Origin: MWEI01 sp964600235 | GTDB taxonomy: Bacteria; Desulfobacterota; Desulfomonilia; UBA1062 | Direction of reading: 5' to 3' | NCBI GenBank assembly: GCA_964600235.1 | Contig: CAZRIV010000001.1 | Location: 248,001 to 312,000, forward strand | DNA: 64,000 nt | In this document: positions 51,164 through 60,400 of the stretch, one piece after another | Layout: each line of letters opens with the position of its first letter | Position numbering within the stretch: position 1 is the stretch's first letter | Notes under the pieces: model-generated | The model's input: the letters and a program-made list of their open reading frames with translations, nothing else | Databases searched by the model: none | What the model was told of the DNA's origin: nothing | Program-made: the position numbers and the translations under genes

Positions 51164-51637
51164 ATGGCGTTGACCCACCTCGACAAGAAGGGCCGCATCA
51201 CCATGGTAGACGTGGGCGAAAAGCCGCCTACGCGCCGCGTTGCCAGGGCGGCAGGGACGATCAGCATGAGCACGGAAGCCTTTGATGCCGCCACGTCCGA
51301 CGCGTTGAAGAAAGGTAATGTCTTTGCCACAGCCAAGATAGCCGGCATCATGGCGGCTAAGAATACCGGCACCACCATCCCCCTGTGCCACCCGCTTCCG
51401 ATAGATCATATAGAGGTTGAATTTCATCCGGACAGAGCCACATCATCCATCAGGGCAGAGGCAACCGTCAAGGTTACCAGCCGGACCGGCGTCGAGATGG
51501 AGGCGCTGCATGCGGTGAGCGTAGCCCTGCTGACCATCTATGACATGGTCAAGGCTGTGGATAAGACCATGGTCATCAGCGATATACGACTTGAAGAGAA
51601 GTCAGGCGGCAGGGGCGGAACGTATAAGAGATCTTGA
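51164..51637 (+). CDS. moaC: Cyclic pyranopterin monophosphate synthase MoaC
   Basis: 157 aa. Second step of molybdenum cofactor synthesis, converting the MoaA product 3',8-cH2GTP to cPMP. Signature sequences are LTHLDKKGRITMVDVGEKP, ARAAGTI, AGIMAAKNTGTTIPLCHPLPI and the active-site segment VKVTSRTGVEMEALHAVSVALLTIYDMVKAVDKTM. Length is normal. It is the end of the aroF-HExxH-FmdB-moaC run, closed by a strong terminator. moaA is not in the window. Confidence 0.96.
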   Translation: MALTHLDKKGRITMVDVGEKPPTRRVARAAGTISMSTEAFDAATSDALKKGNVFATAKIAGIMAAKNTGTTIPLCHPLPIDHIEVEFHPDRATSSIRAEATVKVTSRTGVEMEALHAVSVALLTIYDMVKAVDKTMVISDIRLEEKSGGRGGTYKRS

Positions 51638-51669
51638 AGAGCAATTATCAAACCATACTGTATAAACAG

Positions 51670-51698
51670 AAGGGGTGGGCATTTACCCACCCCTTTTT
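51670..51698 (+). terminator. Intrinsic terminator after moaC
   Basis: A 10-bp stem AAGGGGTGGG/CCCACCCCTT (51670-51679 with 51686-51695), 6-nt loop, then TTTTT. It points on the plus strand. Confidence 0.88.
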
Positions 51699-51745
51699 CA
51701 TGATCGGGCATTAATGTTCTTATGTATCATGTCCCCATTCAAGCC

Positions 51746-52411
51746 TTACTGGGTCAGGGGTGTGAGCATGAGTTCCACTCTCCTGTTCTGAGCCCGGCCG
51801 TCGGCTGTATCATTGCTGGCTATCGGACGGTTCTTGCCGTAACCCGTGGTAATGATTCTGCGGGAGTCGATACCCTGGGAGGCCAGATAGCTGCCAACGC
51901 TTGCAGCCCTGCGCTCGGAAAGCGGCTGATTGATGGCATCCGTGCCCGTGCTGTCCGTGTGTCCCGAGACGTCGATGAGGGTCTTGTTGAATTCATTCAG
52001 GACAAGCACCACGGAGTTGAGGACATTATAGAAGTTCGCGTTGATGTCTGAACTGTTGGTCTGGAAGGTGATGTTGCCCGGCATGTTGAGGATGATGTTG
52101 TCGCCCTGCCTGGTCACGCTCACACCCGAACCCTGAAGCCTCTGGCGGAGCTTGGCCTCCTGCTGGTCCATGTAATAGCCTACCGCCCCACCGGAAAGTG
52201 CACCTACCCCGGCACCGATGAGCATACCCTTGCGGCGGTCCTTATGCCCTGTTACTGCAGCGCCGACAGCAGCACCACCTGCAGCGCCGATCAGGCTTCC
52301 CCAGGCGGTCTTGCTGACTTTCTGCTCACCAGTGAAGGGATCCGTTGCACAGCCTTGGGTTAAAAAGGCGATTGAGATTATGAACACGAGGCCATAAGTA
52401 AGTTTTTTCAT
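51746..52411 (-). CDS. OmpA-family outer-membrane lipoprotein with glycine zipper (YiaD-like)
   Basis: 221 aa from ATG 52411 (MKKLTYGLVFI), chosen over one ten codons upstream because AAAGGAGGAAA stands before it. Lipobox FLTQGC, then a glycine-zipper segment SLIGAAGGAAVGAAVTG ... GMLIGAGVGALSGGAVGYYMDQQ, then the OmpA C-terminal peptidoglycan-binding domain (INANFYNVLNSVVLVLNEFNKTLIDVSGHTDSTGTDAINQPLSERRAASVGSYL ... GKNRPIASN). It anchors the outer membrane to peptidoglycan. Transcribed alone. Confidence 0.9.
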   Translation of the reverse strand: MKKLTYGLVFIISIAFLTQGCATDPFTGEQKVSKTAWGSLIGAAGGAAVGAAVTGHKDRRKGMLIGAGVGALSGGAVGYYMDQQEAKLRQRLQGSGVSVTRQGDNIILNMPGNITFQTNSSDINANFYNVLNSVVLVLNEFNKTLIDVSGHTDSTGTDAINQPLSERRAASVGSYLASQGIDSRRIITTGYGKNRPIASNDTADGRAQNRRVELMLTPLTQ

Positions 52412-52546
52412 TGTCTTTCCTCCTTTGTATCCCGTTCTCAACGGGTAAAGAATTCCGTGAAGTTCGCGCGGAATTGATTTTCTCTTGTACCTGTATAATA
52501 GACGAGGATCCGTCGCATTTTCAAGATGTTTTATGACCTTTTATGT

Positions 52547-53146
52547 TCAGGTCTTATGGTCTGCAATAAATGTTTTCACTTCGTGGATGATCCCTTCATA
52601 AACCGCTTCTCTGTCCCGGCTTGTGTCGATGATACGAAAACGCTCCTGGCCGGACACGCTCAAAAATGCCTCCCTGAGTTTATGGTGATACGAAAGATCC
52701 TTATGCTCGAACCGGTCAGAGGCCCTGATGCGGGCAAGGGCCAGTTCCGGGTTTACATCCATGAGAAAGGTCAGGTCGGGTTCGATCCAGGTCCTGGTCT
52801 GCCGCATGATCCCCTGTACGGTTTCACCACCGAGCCCGCCCACAATGCCCTGGTAGACGATCGTGGAATCGACAAACCGGTCCATGACTACTATCCTGCC
52901 GCCTTTCAGCCCCGGCTCGATGACCTCACTTATGTTCTGCCTGCGGGATGCGAGTATGAGGAGAAGCTCGGCCATGACGTCCATTTCATGCTTGAGAAAC
53001 AATGCCCGTGCCTCTTCTGAAAAACAAGAGCCGCCCGGCTCTCTTATCGAAAGCCAGGGCAGCCCTTTTATATTCAGGTAGGAGCAGAGCCGGGCAACAT
53101 TCGTCGACTTGCCGGCACCCTCTCCCCCTTCAAAGGTGATGATCAC
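52547..53146 (-). CDS. tmk: Thymidylate kinase
   Basis: 199 aa. Phosphorylates dTMP to dTDP. P-loop FEGGEGAGKST (residues 5-15), the DR motif RIVVMDRFVDSTIVYQG, and EPDLTFLMDVNPELALARIRASDR are present; the REPGG segment (residues 36-40) is intact. Its ATG overlaps the last codon of ppdK by 4 bp. Length matches bacterial enzymes. Confidence 0.94.
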   Translation of the reverse strand: MIITFEGGEGAGKSTNVARLCSYLNIKGLPWLSIREPGGSCFSEEARALFLKHEMDVMAELLLILASRRQNISEVIEPGLKGGRIVVMDRFVDSTIVYQGIVGGLGGETVQGIMRQTRTWIEPDLTFLMDVNPELALARIRASDRFEHKDLSYHHKLREAFLSVSGQERFRIIDTSRDREAVYEGIIHEVKTFIADHKT

Positions 53147-55815
53147 TTCTTTTTCTTCTCGTCATTCATTGCCGCATGGGCAGCAGCGAGCCTTGCTATG
53201 GGTACGCGATAGGGAGAGCAGCTCACGTAATTCATGCCCACCTTATGGCAGAATTCTATGGATGAAGGCTCTCCGCCGTGTTCGCCGCAGATCCCCACCT
53301 TGAGTTTCTTGCGGGTTTTTCTGCCCTTTTCTATGCCGATGCGCACCAGTTCGCCCACACCGTCCTGGTCGAGTGCCTGGAAGGGATCCGTGGGAAGGAT
53401 CTTCTGCTCGACATAATCGGGCAGGAACTTCCCGGCATCGTCACGGGAAAGACCGAAGGTGGTCTGGGTGAGGTCATTGGTACCGAAGGAAAAGAACTCC
53501 GCCTGTTCCGCTATCTTGTCGGCGGTTACGGCGGCCCTGGGAAGCTCGATCATGGTTCCCACCATGTAACTCATTTTGACGCCGTAGGATTTGATGATCT
53601 CGTCGGCGACCTCTACGGTCATTTTTCTCAAGGTTTCGAGCTCTCTGACATGACCCACGAGCGGGATCATGATCTCGGGTTCCACATCGATCTTCTCCTT
53701 CTTCACCTCGCAGGCGGCCTCGATGACAGCCCTCACCTGCATTTCGTATATCTCAGGGAAGGTGATGCCGAGCCTGCAGCCCCTGTGACCCAGCATGGGA
53801 TTGGCCTCGTGAAGGGCCTCCCTCTTTGTCTTCACCTCGGCAACGGGTGTCTTGAGGGCCTTGGCCACTTCCGCCACCTCGGCATCCGTGTTGGGCAGGA
53901 ACTCATGAAGCGGCGGGTCCAGCAGCCTGATGGTTACGGGAAGCCCGTCCATGACCCTGAAGATCTCCTTGAAGTCGCCCTTCTGCATGGGTTTGATCTT
54001 GTCAAGGGCCTTCCTGCGACCCTTCACGTCACTGGCAAGGATCATCTCGCGTACGGCCAGTATCCTGTCCGCCTCGAAGAACATGTGCTCTGTACGGCAC
54101 AGGCCAATCCCCTGGGCACCGAACTCCCTGGCGACCCGTGCGTCCTTGGGGGTATCGGCGTTGGTGCGTACCCCGAGCTTGCGGTATTCATCGGACCATT
54201 TCATGAGTGTTCCGAAAGCACCGGAGAGTGATGGAGGTATGGTTTTGCATTCACCCAGGATAACCTCGCCCTTGGTGCCGTCCAGAGATACAAAATCACC
54301 CCTCTTGATGGTCTCTCCGCCCAGGGTGAACTTCTGCTTGGCATAGTCAACGACCAGGTCCGGCACGCCTGACACGCAGCACTTGCCCATGCCGCGCGCA
54401 ACCACCGCGGCGTGCGAGGTCATGCCGCCGCGGGCGGTGAGTATGCCCTGGGCTACGTTCATGCCATGGATGTCTTCCGGTGAGGTCTCCACACGGACAA
54501 GGATGACCTTCTTTCCCTTCCTCGTCTCCACCTCCGCATCCTCTGCGGAAAAGACCACGCTCCCCACTGCTGCGCCCGGGGATGCCGGCAGGCCCTTGCC
54601 GATGATCTTCTTCTTTGCCTTAGGGTCTATCTGCGGGTGCAGAAGCTGGTCGATCTGCTCCGGAGTCACCCTCAGGACTGCCTCACGCTTGTTGATCAGC
54701 CCCTCACCGACCATGTCCACGGCGATCTGTACGGCAGCCGCTGCGGTACGCTTGCCGTTCCTGGTCTGGAGCATCCAGAGATTGCCCTCCTGGATGGTGA
54801 ACTCGATATCCTGCATGTCATGGTAGTGCTTTTCCAGGGTCTCATAGATCTCTACCAGCTGCTGATACTGCTCGGGGAGCGCCTCTTCCATGGATACATC
54901 GGCCTTGCTCCTCTTCCCCTTCACATTGATGGGCTGCGGTGTCCTGATGCCTGCAACGACGTCCTCGCCCTGGGCGTTCTTCAGGTATTCTCCATAAAAT
55001 ACATTCTCTCCGGTTGCAGGGTCCCTGGTGAATGCAACGCCTGTTGCAGAGCCTTCCCCCATATTCCCGAAAACCATGGCCTGCACGTTGACGGCAGTGC
55101 CCCATTCATCGGGTATGTTGTTAAGCTTGCGGTAGGTAATGGCGCGCGGGGTGTTCCACGACTTGAACACGGCCTCGATACCGCCCCATACCTGATCCAT
55201 AGGGTCTGAAGGGAGCTCGCTTCCGGTCAGTTTCTTCACCTTCTCCTTCATGATTCCAACGAGCTTCTTCAGGTCTCTGGCATCGAGCTCCGTATCAAGC
55301 TTGACACCCTTTTTCTTCTTCATCTTTTCGAGCTCTTCTTCCAGTTCGTCTGAATCGGCCCCCATGACCACGTCTGAATACATCTGGATGAAGCGCCTGT
55401 AGCAGTCCCAGGCAAAACGCTCATTGCCGCTCATCTTGATGAGGCCGTGCACGGTCTCGTCGTTTATGCCCAGGTTGAGCACCGTATCCATCATGCCCGG
55501 CATGGACGCCCGTGCCCCGGAACGAACGGAAAAGAGGAGTGGAGCTTCTGTATCGCCAAAACCCAGCCCCATGGAGCGCTCCACCTTTTTGATGGCATCC
55601 TTCACCTGGGTCTTCAAGTCCTTGGGCAGCCCTTTCGTCTCGTAATAAACGGTGCACATGTCTGTAGAAATAGTGAACCCGGGGGGAACCGGTATGCCGA
55701 GGTTGGTCATTTCAGCAAGGTTCGCCCCTTTTCCTCCCAGGACGGCCTTCATATCTGCATTGCCCTCAGCCTTGGTTGCCCTGCCTCCAAAGAGATACAC
55801 ATACTTTTTTGCCAT
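53143..55815 (-). CDS. ppdK: Pyruvate, phosphate dikinase
   Basis: 890 aa. Reversible conversion of pyruvate, ATP and phosphate to PEP, AMP and PPi, a key enzyme in many anaerobes. N-terminal ATP-grasp domain (VLGGKGANLAEMTNLGIPVPPGFTISTDMC), central swivelling His domain with the phospho-His in RGGMTSHAAVVARGMGKCCVSG, and the C-terminal PEP/pyruvate-binding barrel with RTEHMFFE, MLGHRGCRLGITFPEIYEMQ and SFGTNDLTQTTFGLSRDD. Full length. It supplies PEP that aroF could use, and is coupled to tmk by a 4-bp overlap. Confidence 0.96.
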   Translation of the reverse strand: MAKKYVYLFGGRATKAEGNADMKAVLGGKGANLAEMTNLGIPVPPGFTISTDMCTVYYETKGLPKDLKTQVKDAIKKVERSMGLGFGDTEAPLLFSVRSGARASMPGMMDTVLNLGINDETVHGLIKMSGNERFAWDCYRRFIQMYSDVVMGADSDELEEELEKMKKKKGVKLDTELDARDLKKLVGIMKEKVKKLTGSELPSDPMDQVWGGIEAVFKSWNTPRAITYRKLNNIPDEWGTAVNVQAMVFGNMGEGSATGVAFTRDPATGENVFYGEYLKNAQGEDVVAGIRTPQPINVKGKRSKADVSMEEALPEQYQQLVEIYETLEKHYHDMQDIEFTIQEGNLWMLQTRNGKRTAAAAVQIAVDMVGEGLINKREAVLRVTPEQIDQLLHPQIDPKAKKKIIGKGLPASPGAAVGSVVFSAEDAEVETRKGKKVILVRVETSPEDIHGMNVAQGILTARGGMTSHAAVVARGMGKCCVSGVPDLVVDYAKQKFTLGGETIKRGDFVSLDGTKGEVILGECKTIPPSLSGAFGTLMKWSDEYRKLGVRTNADTPKDARVAREFGAQGIGLCRTEHMFFEADRILAVREMILASDVKGRRKALDKIKPMQKGDFKEIFRVMDGLPVTIRLLDPPLHEFLPNTDAEVAEVAKALKTPVAEVKTKREALHEANPMLGHRGCRLGITFPEIYEMQVRAVIEAACEVKKEKIDVEPEIMIPLVGHVRELETLRKMTVEVADEIIKSYGVKMSYMVGTMIELPRAAVTADKIAEQAEFFSFGTNDLTQTTFGLSRDDAGKFLPDYVEQKILPTDPFQALDQDGVGELVRIGIEKGRKTRKKLKVGICGEHGGEPSSIEFCHKVGMNYVSCSPYRVPIARLAAAHAAMNDEKKKK

Positions 55816-55997
55816 GAGAAGTCTCCCTTTTGTCAGATACTCTTACTCGGTTGAAGCCTGCAAACGATAGTATAAATAGAGAGTTTTCTTCAAGGGAAAA
55901 ATGGCGTTTTAAGGCCTCGTCTCTGGTCATTCGAGTTCCATCTCACCCGGGCATGAAACAGCACGGTCGCCTAAGGCAGGACATCCCGGGCAAAGAA

Positions 55998-56030
55998 GAA
56001 GCGGGGTAGACCGAAGGCCTGCCCCGCTTC
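55998..56030 (-). terminator. Hairpin terminator after the duplicated secreted protein
   Basis: A 9-bp perfect stem GAAGCGGGG/CCCCGCTTC (55998-56006 with 56022-56030) followed on the minus strand by TTCTTT. It begins 25 bp after the stop of the gene at 56055. Confidence 0.55.
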
Positions 56031-56054
56031 ATGATGTATCTGGATCTGTAGTTA

Positions 56055-57752
56055 TCAGCGCACCGTTCCCCTTGCCGCCCTGAACGCCATGACCGCGCTC
56101 ACGATGAAGAGCAACACCATGCCATGTGCAGCCGAATCGTTCGGACATGTCGAGGTATCGATAAAGCACTGGTACCACATCTTGTTCTCGTCATCATCAT
56201 CGTCGTCGGCAGCAGATGTGGGATCAGTATTCACGGTGCGGGTATTCGTTCCTCCAGCGCTAGGAAGGCTGCTGATCTGCGGATCTTTGTTCAGGGAATA
56301 TCCGTTTGCCGTACCGCCCCAGTTATATACCGAGGTAACCAGGCCTGAAGAAGGCTGGTAGTAATCAAAGGTGACATTCGGGCTCGATCCCCTGCGGATG
56401 CTCATGCACCCGGTAAAGGTATCTATGCTGGAACTGGTCCCGACTACCATGCCGTTGCTCACCAGCTGGTTTTCCGAAGGTGTTCCCGGATAGAGAATGG
56501 TCGTGCCGCCGGCAGAGGTAATGGAATCTGCGCTGAGATCTTCGCTCCCGCTGACACTCCTGAGCAGGTGAACGTTTCCGTTGATGTCCTTGGCCAGGTA
56601 ATTATACCTGGTATAGGGGGCAAAGGTAAACTCGGTGGCAGACGTACCCGTCACCGAATCCGTTGTCGTAGTGCCGTCAGGCAAATAGCCGTGTTCCCTC
56701 AGAACTACGCAGTTGACGTTGTCCGCAGTAGAGAATGAATCGAAATAGATGCCGATGTCATAGCTCTTGAAGTCACCATATCCATAGAGAACCTTTGTAT
56801 ACCCCGGGATGGTGGCTGCCGTATACTCGCCGAAATACTGGTTTTCCCAGATATTGGCGCTGCTTGCATCAAAGGTGTAGCCATGTATGACGACATTTTC
56901 CGGGGTATAATTCGGCCTGCTGCCATAGGTGTTTTTGCTGGCATCCATGGACAATCCATTTATCCCTGAAGCATCGTTATTGGTATCCGAGAGATCTTTC
57001 CAGAAATAGGCCATTTCAACAATCCCTATTCCCGGTTGGAGATATAATATAATCGGGGCGATAGTATCTGATTTGAGGCCATAATTAATCCACCGGTATA
57101 TTGCGACACAATGGCTGTATGGTAAAAGGGAATAGCCTGTGTTGGGGCTATCGAGACTGGCGACATATCCTGAATAGACCGGCTGTTCCAAGGCAGGAGA
57201 ATTGGGATACATGAGGGTAGTGCCGCCTTCTATGATAAGACCTGCATCATCGAGATCCGTCTCATTTGGCCTGACGCTCTTGAGGATATGGATGTTCCCG
57301 TTCATGTCCTTTGCCAGATAGTTATAACGCGTATATCGTTCCCCCATATAATAACCCGGGATATAATCTGGATCCGCAGGATCATCCCCTTGTGCCTGTA
57401 TCCACTTACCCTGCCAGAATCCATGCTCACGATACACTGCACAGGTTATGTCTTTATAGGTCTCAATCTTGTCAAAGAACTCAGCGATATAATCCCCTCC
57501 TCCAAAGTCCCCGTAAGAAAGATAAATCCAGGAACCATAGTAAAGACAAGGCGCACCTTCAGTATAAAAAGATGTGAAATAGTGGTTCTCCCACAAATCA
57601 GCGCTGTCCTCCGAAAAGGTGTAGCCGTTCAGGGTGACGTTGGCCTTTTCCGCATACACCGCACCCGTGCTCAGGAAAACACACGTGACGGCAGCAATGA
57701 GTACCCACATAATTGCAGGGAAGCGGTTTGCCCGGGTATTGGTCTTGTTCAT
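56055..57752 (-). CDS. Secreted duplicated-domain protein with an acidic-Cys-hydrophobic-basic tail
   Basis: 565 aa. Signal peptide ends AVYA. Two copies of a domain of about 230 residues follow: copy 1 has VTLNGYTFSEDSADLWENHYF ... TRYNYLAKDMNGNIHILKSVRPNETDL ... GGTTLMYPNSP, copy 2 has VVIHGYTFDASSANIWENQYF ... TRYNYLAKDINGNVHLLRSVSGSEDL ... GGTTILYPGTP. The C-terminus has an acidic run DDDDDDEN, a CFIDTSTCP cysteine motif, a hydrophobic segment (GMVLLFIVSAVMAF) and the basic end RAARGTVR, a layout like C-terminal sorting tags. AGGAGG precedes the ATG. Not a family I know; likely cell-surface. Confidence 0.75.
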   Translation of the reverse strand: MNKTNTRANRFPAIMWVLIAAVTCVFLSTGAVYAEKANVTLNGYTFSEDSADLWENHYFTSFYTEGAPCLYYGSWIYLSYGDFGGGDYIAEFFDKIETYKDITCAVYREHGFWQGKWIQAQGDDPADPDYIPGYYMGERYTRYNYLAKDMNGNIHILKSVRPNETDLDDAGLIIEGGTTLMYPNSPALEQPVYSGYVASLDSPNTGYSLLPYSHCVAIYRWINYGLKSDTIAPIILYLQPGIGIVEMAYFWKDLSDTNNDASGINGLSMDASKNTYGSRPNYTPENVVIHGYTFDASSANIWENQYFGEYTAATIPGYTKVLYGYGDFKSYDIGIYFDSFSTADNVNCVVLREHGYLPDGTTTTDSVTGTSATEFTFAPYTRYNYLAKDINGNVHLLRSVSGSEDLSADSITSAGGTTILYPGTPSENQLVSNGMVVGTSSSIDTFTGCMSIRRGSSPNVTFDYYQPSSGLVTSVYNWGGTANGYSLNKDPQISSLPSAGGTNTRTVNTDPTSAADDDDDDENKMWYQCFIDTSTCPNDSAAHGMVLLFIVSAVMAFRAARGTVR

Positions 57753-57981
57753 TTAAGCCTCCTAATATGAAAGTTATCTTTCCATTAAAGTTGCAATCAT
57801 CATTTGCTGTTCATCATCATTTTAACTTGTTCTTGCATATCGGAGGTCGTGTTCTTATTCTTTAATAATGTCATTTATTTATTTTTATATAACATCATAT
57901 TTGGTATATTATGGCATTTACCGATTATTACAGTTGTTCAAGTTGATGATAAAGTTCAGGGGCAGGAGCCCGATGGAGAAA

Positions 57982-59322
57982 CTACAGGTTCTTCTTCAGA
58001 ATGGACCGCGCCGCTACGATCCCGGAACAGCTCGCCTGGATGAGACCCCTGGTCAATCCCGCGCCGTCCCCGATGACATAGAGCCCCTCGATCTGGGACA
58101 TGAGATCGTGGTCCAGGCGGATCCTGTTGGAATAGAACTTCACCTCGATGCCATAGAGCAGCGTGTGCGCCGTGTTTACCCCGGGGGCAATCTTATCGAG
58201 GCTCGCAAGCATCTCGGATATGTCGGTGAGTATGCGGTACGGCAGGCAGTAGCTCAGATCGCCGGGAGTCGCCTGTTTCAGTGTTGGCCTGGTGGAGCAT
58301 TTCAGGAGCCGCTCATGGGTGGTGCGCCTGCCGCCTTGGAGGTCACCCAGCCTCTGCACGATTACACCCTTGCCGAGCATGTTCGCCAGCCTGGCGACCG
58401 ACTCTCCATATCCTATGGGGTCGTCGAAGGGCTCGGTGAAATCCGCACTGACCAGCAGGGCGAAGTTTGTATTTTCCGTACGTTTATTGGCCCACGAATG
58501 CCCGTTTACCGTCACGATGTCCCTCAAGGCCTCTATGACGACCTCGCCGTAGGGATTCATGCAGAATGTCCTGACCTTATCGTCAAACGTGCGGGAATAG
58601 CAGATGAATTTTGTCTCATATGCCTTTTGCGTCAGGTGCTCCATAATCACGGCCGGGAGTTCGACGCGCACACCGAGGTCAACGGGATTCGGGTGCATAT
58701 CAAGGCCCAAACGCCTTGCCTGGCTCGACATCCATGACGAGCCGACCCTTCCAGGGGCCGCTATAACCGTGGACGCATGTATGACATCGCCGTTGGCAAG
58801 CCTTACCCCGGATATACGTGTGCCATCGTGAAGGATCTCCTCGGCCTGGTTGTTGAATATCATGGAAACCTTGCCGTCAAGTTCTTCCCTGAGCCTTTCT
58901 AGGCCCACAAGAAGGTTTTCCGTGCCGATGTGTCTGATCTTGGTGGGGATATATACCAATCCTGCGACCCGGGCCTGGGCCGAAATCCTCTGGGCCTCGT
59001 CGGCTTCCAGGGAAAAAAGGTCTGCCGAGGGGGCATAGTGCGTATAAAGCGAATCGACATATTCCAGGAGGCCGATCAGTTCTTCGTCCGTGATGAGGTT
59101 TGAGAGATGCCCGCCCACGTCGGTGGAAATGGTAAGTTTTCCATCGCTGTAAGCCCCTGCTCCTCCCCATCCCACGAGCATCTCTTTGCCGATTCTCGAT
59201 CTTTTATGGATGTCATTGCCCTGCTCGATAATGGTTATCTTCATTCGCGGATCATTCCTTACCAGTTCGAGCGCAGCGAAAATGCCGGCCGGACCGGCTC
59301 CGATGATGACTGCATCACCCAT
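57982..59322 (-). CDS. FAD-dependent oxidoreductase (COG2509-like)
   Basis: 446 aa. Rossmann dinucleotide-binding start VIIGAGPAGIFAALEL, a GGAGAYSDGKL motif for FAD, and a late GLYVIGDGAGLTRGLIQASCSGIVAAR where the second FAD site is. This is the COG2509 group of uncharacterised dehydrogenases. The gene overlaps lptG by 8 bp and lies downstream of it on the same strand. A substrate is not evident. Confidence 0.85.
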   Translation of the reverse strand: MGDAVIIGAGPAGIFAALELVRNDPRMKITIIEQGNDIHKRSRIGKEMLVGWGGAGAYSDGKLTISTDVGGHLSNLITDEELIGLLEYVDSLYTHYAPSADLFSLEADEAQRISAQARVAGLVYIPTKIRHIGTENLLVGLERLREELDGKVSMIFNNQAEEILHDGTRISGVRLANGDVIHASTVIAAPGRVGSSWMSSQARRLGLDMHPNPVDLGVRVELPAVIMEHLTQKAYETKFICYSRTFDDKVRTFCMNPYGEVVIEALRDIVTVNGHSWANKRTENTNFALLVSADFTEPFDDPIGYGESVARLANMLGKGVIVQRLGDLQGGRRTTHERLLKCSTRPTLKQATPGDLSYCLPYRILTDISEMLASLDKIAPGVNTAHTLLYGIEVKFYSNRIRLDHDLMSQIEGLYVIGDGAGLTRGLIQASCSGIVAARSILKKNL

Positions 59323-60400
59323 ATGTCTTCCTCCTCTTTGTCATAAGAAGAAGCCCAGAGCCGAGCATGACAATGTCCGTCGACCACGCTGCCATTGCCG
59401 GACTTATCTGTCCGGAAATGCCGGCATTGGTCATGGCCGAATGGGCCGCCCAGTAAAAGAGCCCGAGAACGATGCCTATGGATATTCCTCTCGCAATGCC
59501 CCCTGCCCTGGGGAACCTCAGGCCGAAGGGCAGTACGAGCATGGTCATGATGAACGGGGCAATGGCGAAGCTCATGCGGCTGTGAAATTGCGTCTCGAGG
59601 CTCACCGAGACTATCTTGTCCTCCTTGAGATGCCGCCGGTATTCAAACAGGTCATTCAATGAAAGGATCTCGGGCTTTGGCTCGGCCATTGCCAGATCGC
59701 TGGGCTCCTTCGCAAGGGGTAAGGGCATGGCTTGTTGCGAAACCGAGATACCCTTGTTCGAGATGTCAATGGTTTCCAGTGAGCCGGTCTTCCATTCCAT
59801 TCCATCCCAAAGCGCCGACTCCGCCCTGAGTATGGCATAGAGGGCTCCGGACCTGGTCCTGTAACAGGTTACGTTTCGCATGACGCCTTTGACAATATCA
59901 AGATGCTCCACATAATAGATATCATTGCCTACCCTGAACCTGCCGCCGCTAACGGAGAATGACCCGGACACATCATGTTTTCTGATGTAAATATCCTCTA
60001 TCTTTTCCGCATGCTGCTGTGCGTTCGGGTATATCGAAAAGGAAAGGAGGGACATGAGCGCTACGGCGACAAGACCTACCAAAAGGTATGGTACACAAAG
60101 CCGCAGGAAGGAGATGGAGCAGGCCTGCATGGCAATGGTCTCCACATGCCTTGAAAACTGCGCCTGGGCGGCAATGATCCCGAGGCATACGGAGAAAGGA
60201 AGGACGTAGTATACCATCTGTGGCAACGAGTACAGAAGATACTGCGCAATGATCGATGCCGAGGCATTGTGTTCGGAAAAGGTGTTGAGATCTCCGAAGA
60301 CCTTCGAGATAAAAAACAGCAGGGTAAGGCTTATACACGCCCCCAGGCACATGGTCGAGGCCTTCTTGAGGATATATTTGTTGAGCGTACTGATAATCAG
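59315..60400 (-). CDS. lptG: LPS export permease LptG
   Basis: About 361 aa of the LptF/LptG family: six membrane helices, periplasmic beta-jellyroll in the middle and motifs YSLPQMVYYVLPFSVCLGIIAAQAQFSRHVETIAMQACSISFLRL and a C-terminal RMSFAIAPFIMTMLVLPFGLRFPRAGGIARGISIGIVLGLFYW. The true N-terminus should be near IISTLNKYILKKASTM. In that frame there is no ATG, GTG or TTG at the right distance: only CTG 60400 and ATT 60397 follow GGGAGG of the lptF end, and the only upstream ATG (60481) would overlap lptF by 85 bp. With LptF it extracts LPS from the inner membrane. Confidence 0.87.
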   Translation of the reverse strand: MIISTLNKYILKKASTMCLGACISLTLLFFISKVFGDLNTFSEHNASASIIAQYLLYSLPQMVYYVLPFSVCLGIIAAQAQFSRHVETIAMQACSISFLRLCVPYLLVGLVAVALMSLLSFSIYPNAQQHAEKIEDIYIRKHDVSGSFSVSGGRFRVGNDIYYVEHLDIVKGVMRNVTCYRTRSGALYAILRAESALWDGMEWKTGSLETIDISNKGISVSQQAMPLPLAKEPSDLAMAEPKPEILSLNDLFEYRRHLKEDKIVSVSLETQFHSRMSFAIAPFIMTMLVLPFGLRFPRAGGIARGISIGIVLGLFYWAAHSAMTNAGISGQISPAMAAWSTDIVMLGSGLLLMTKRRKTYG

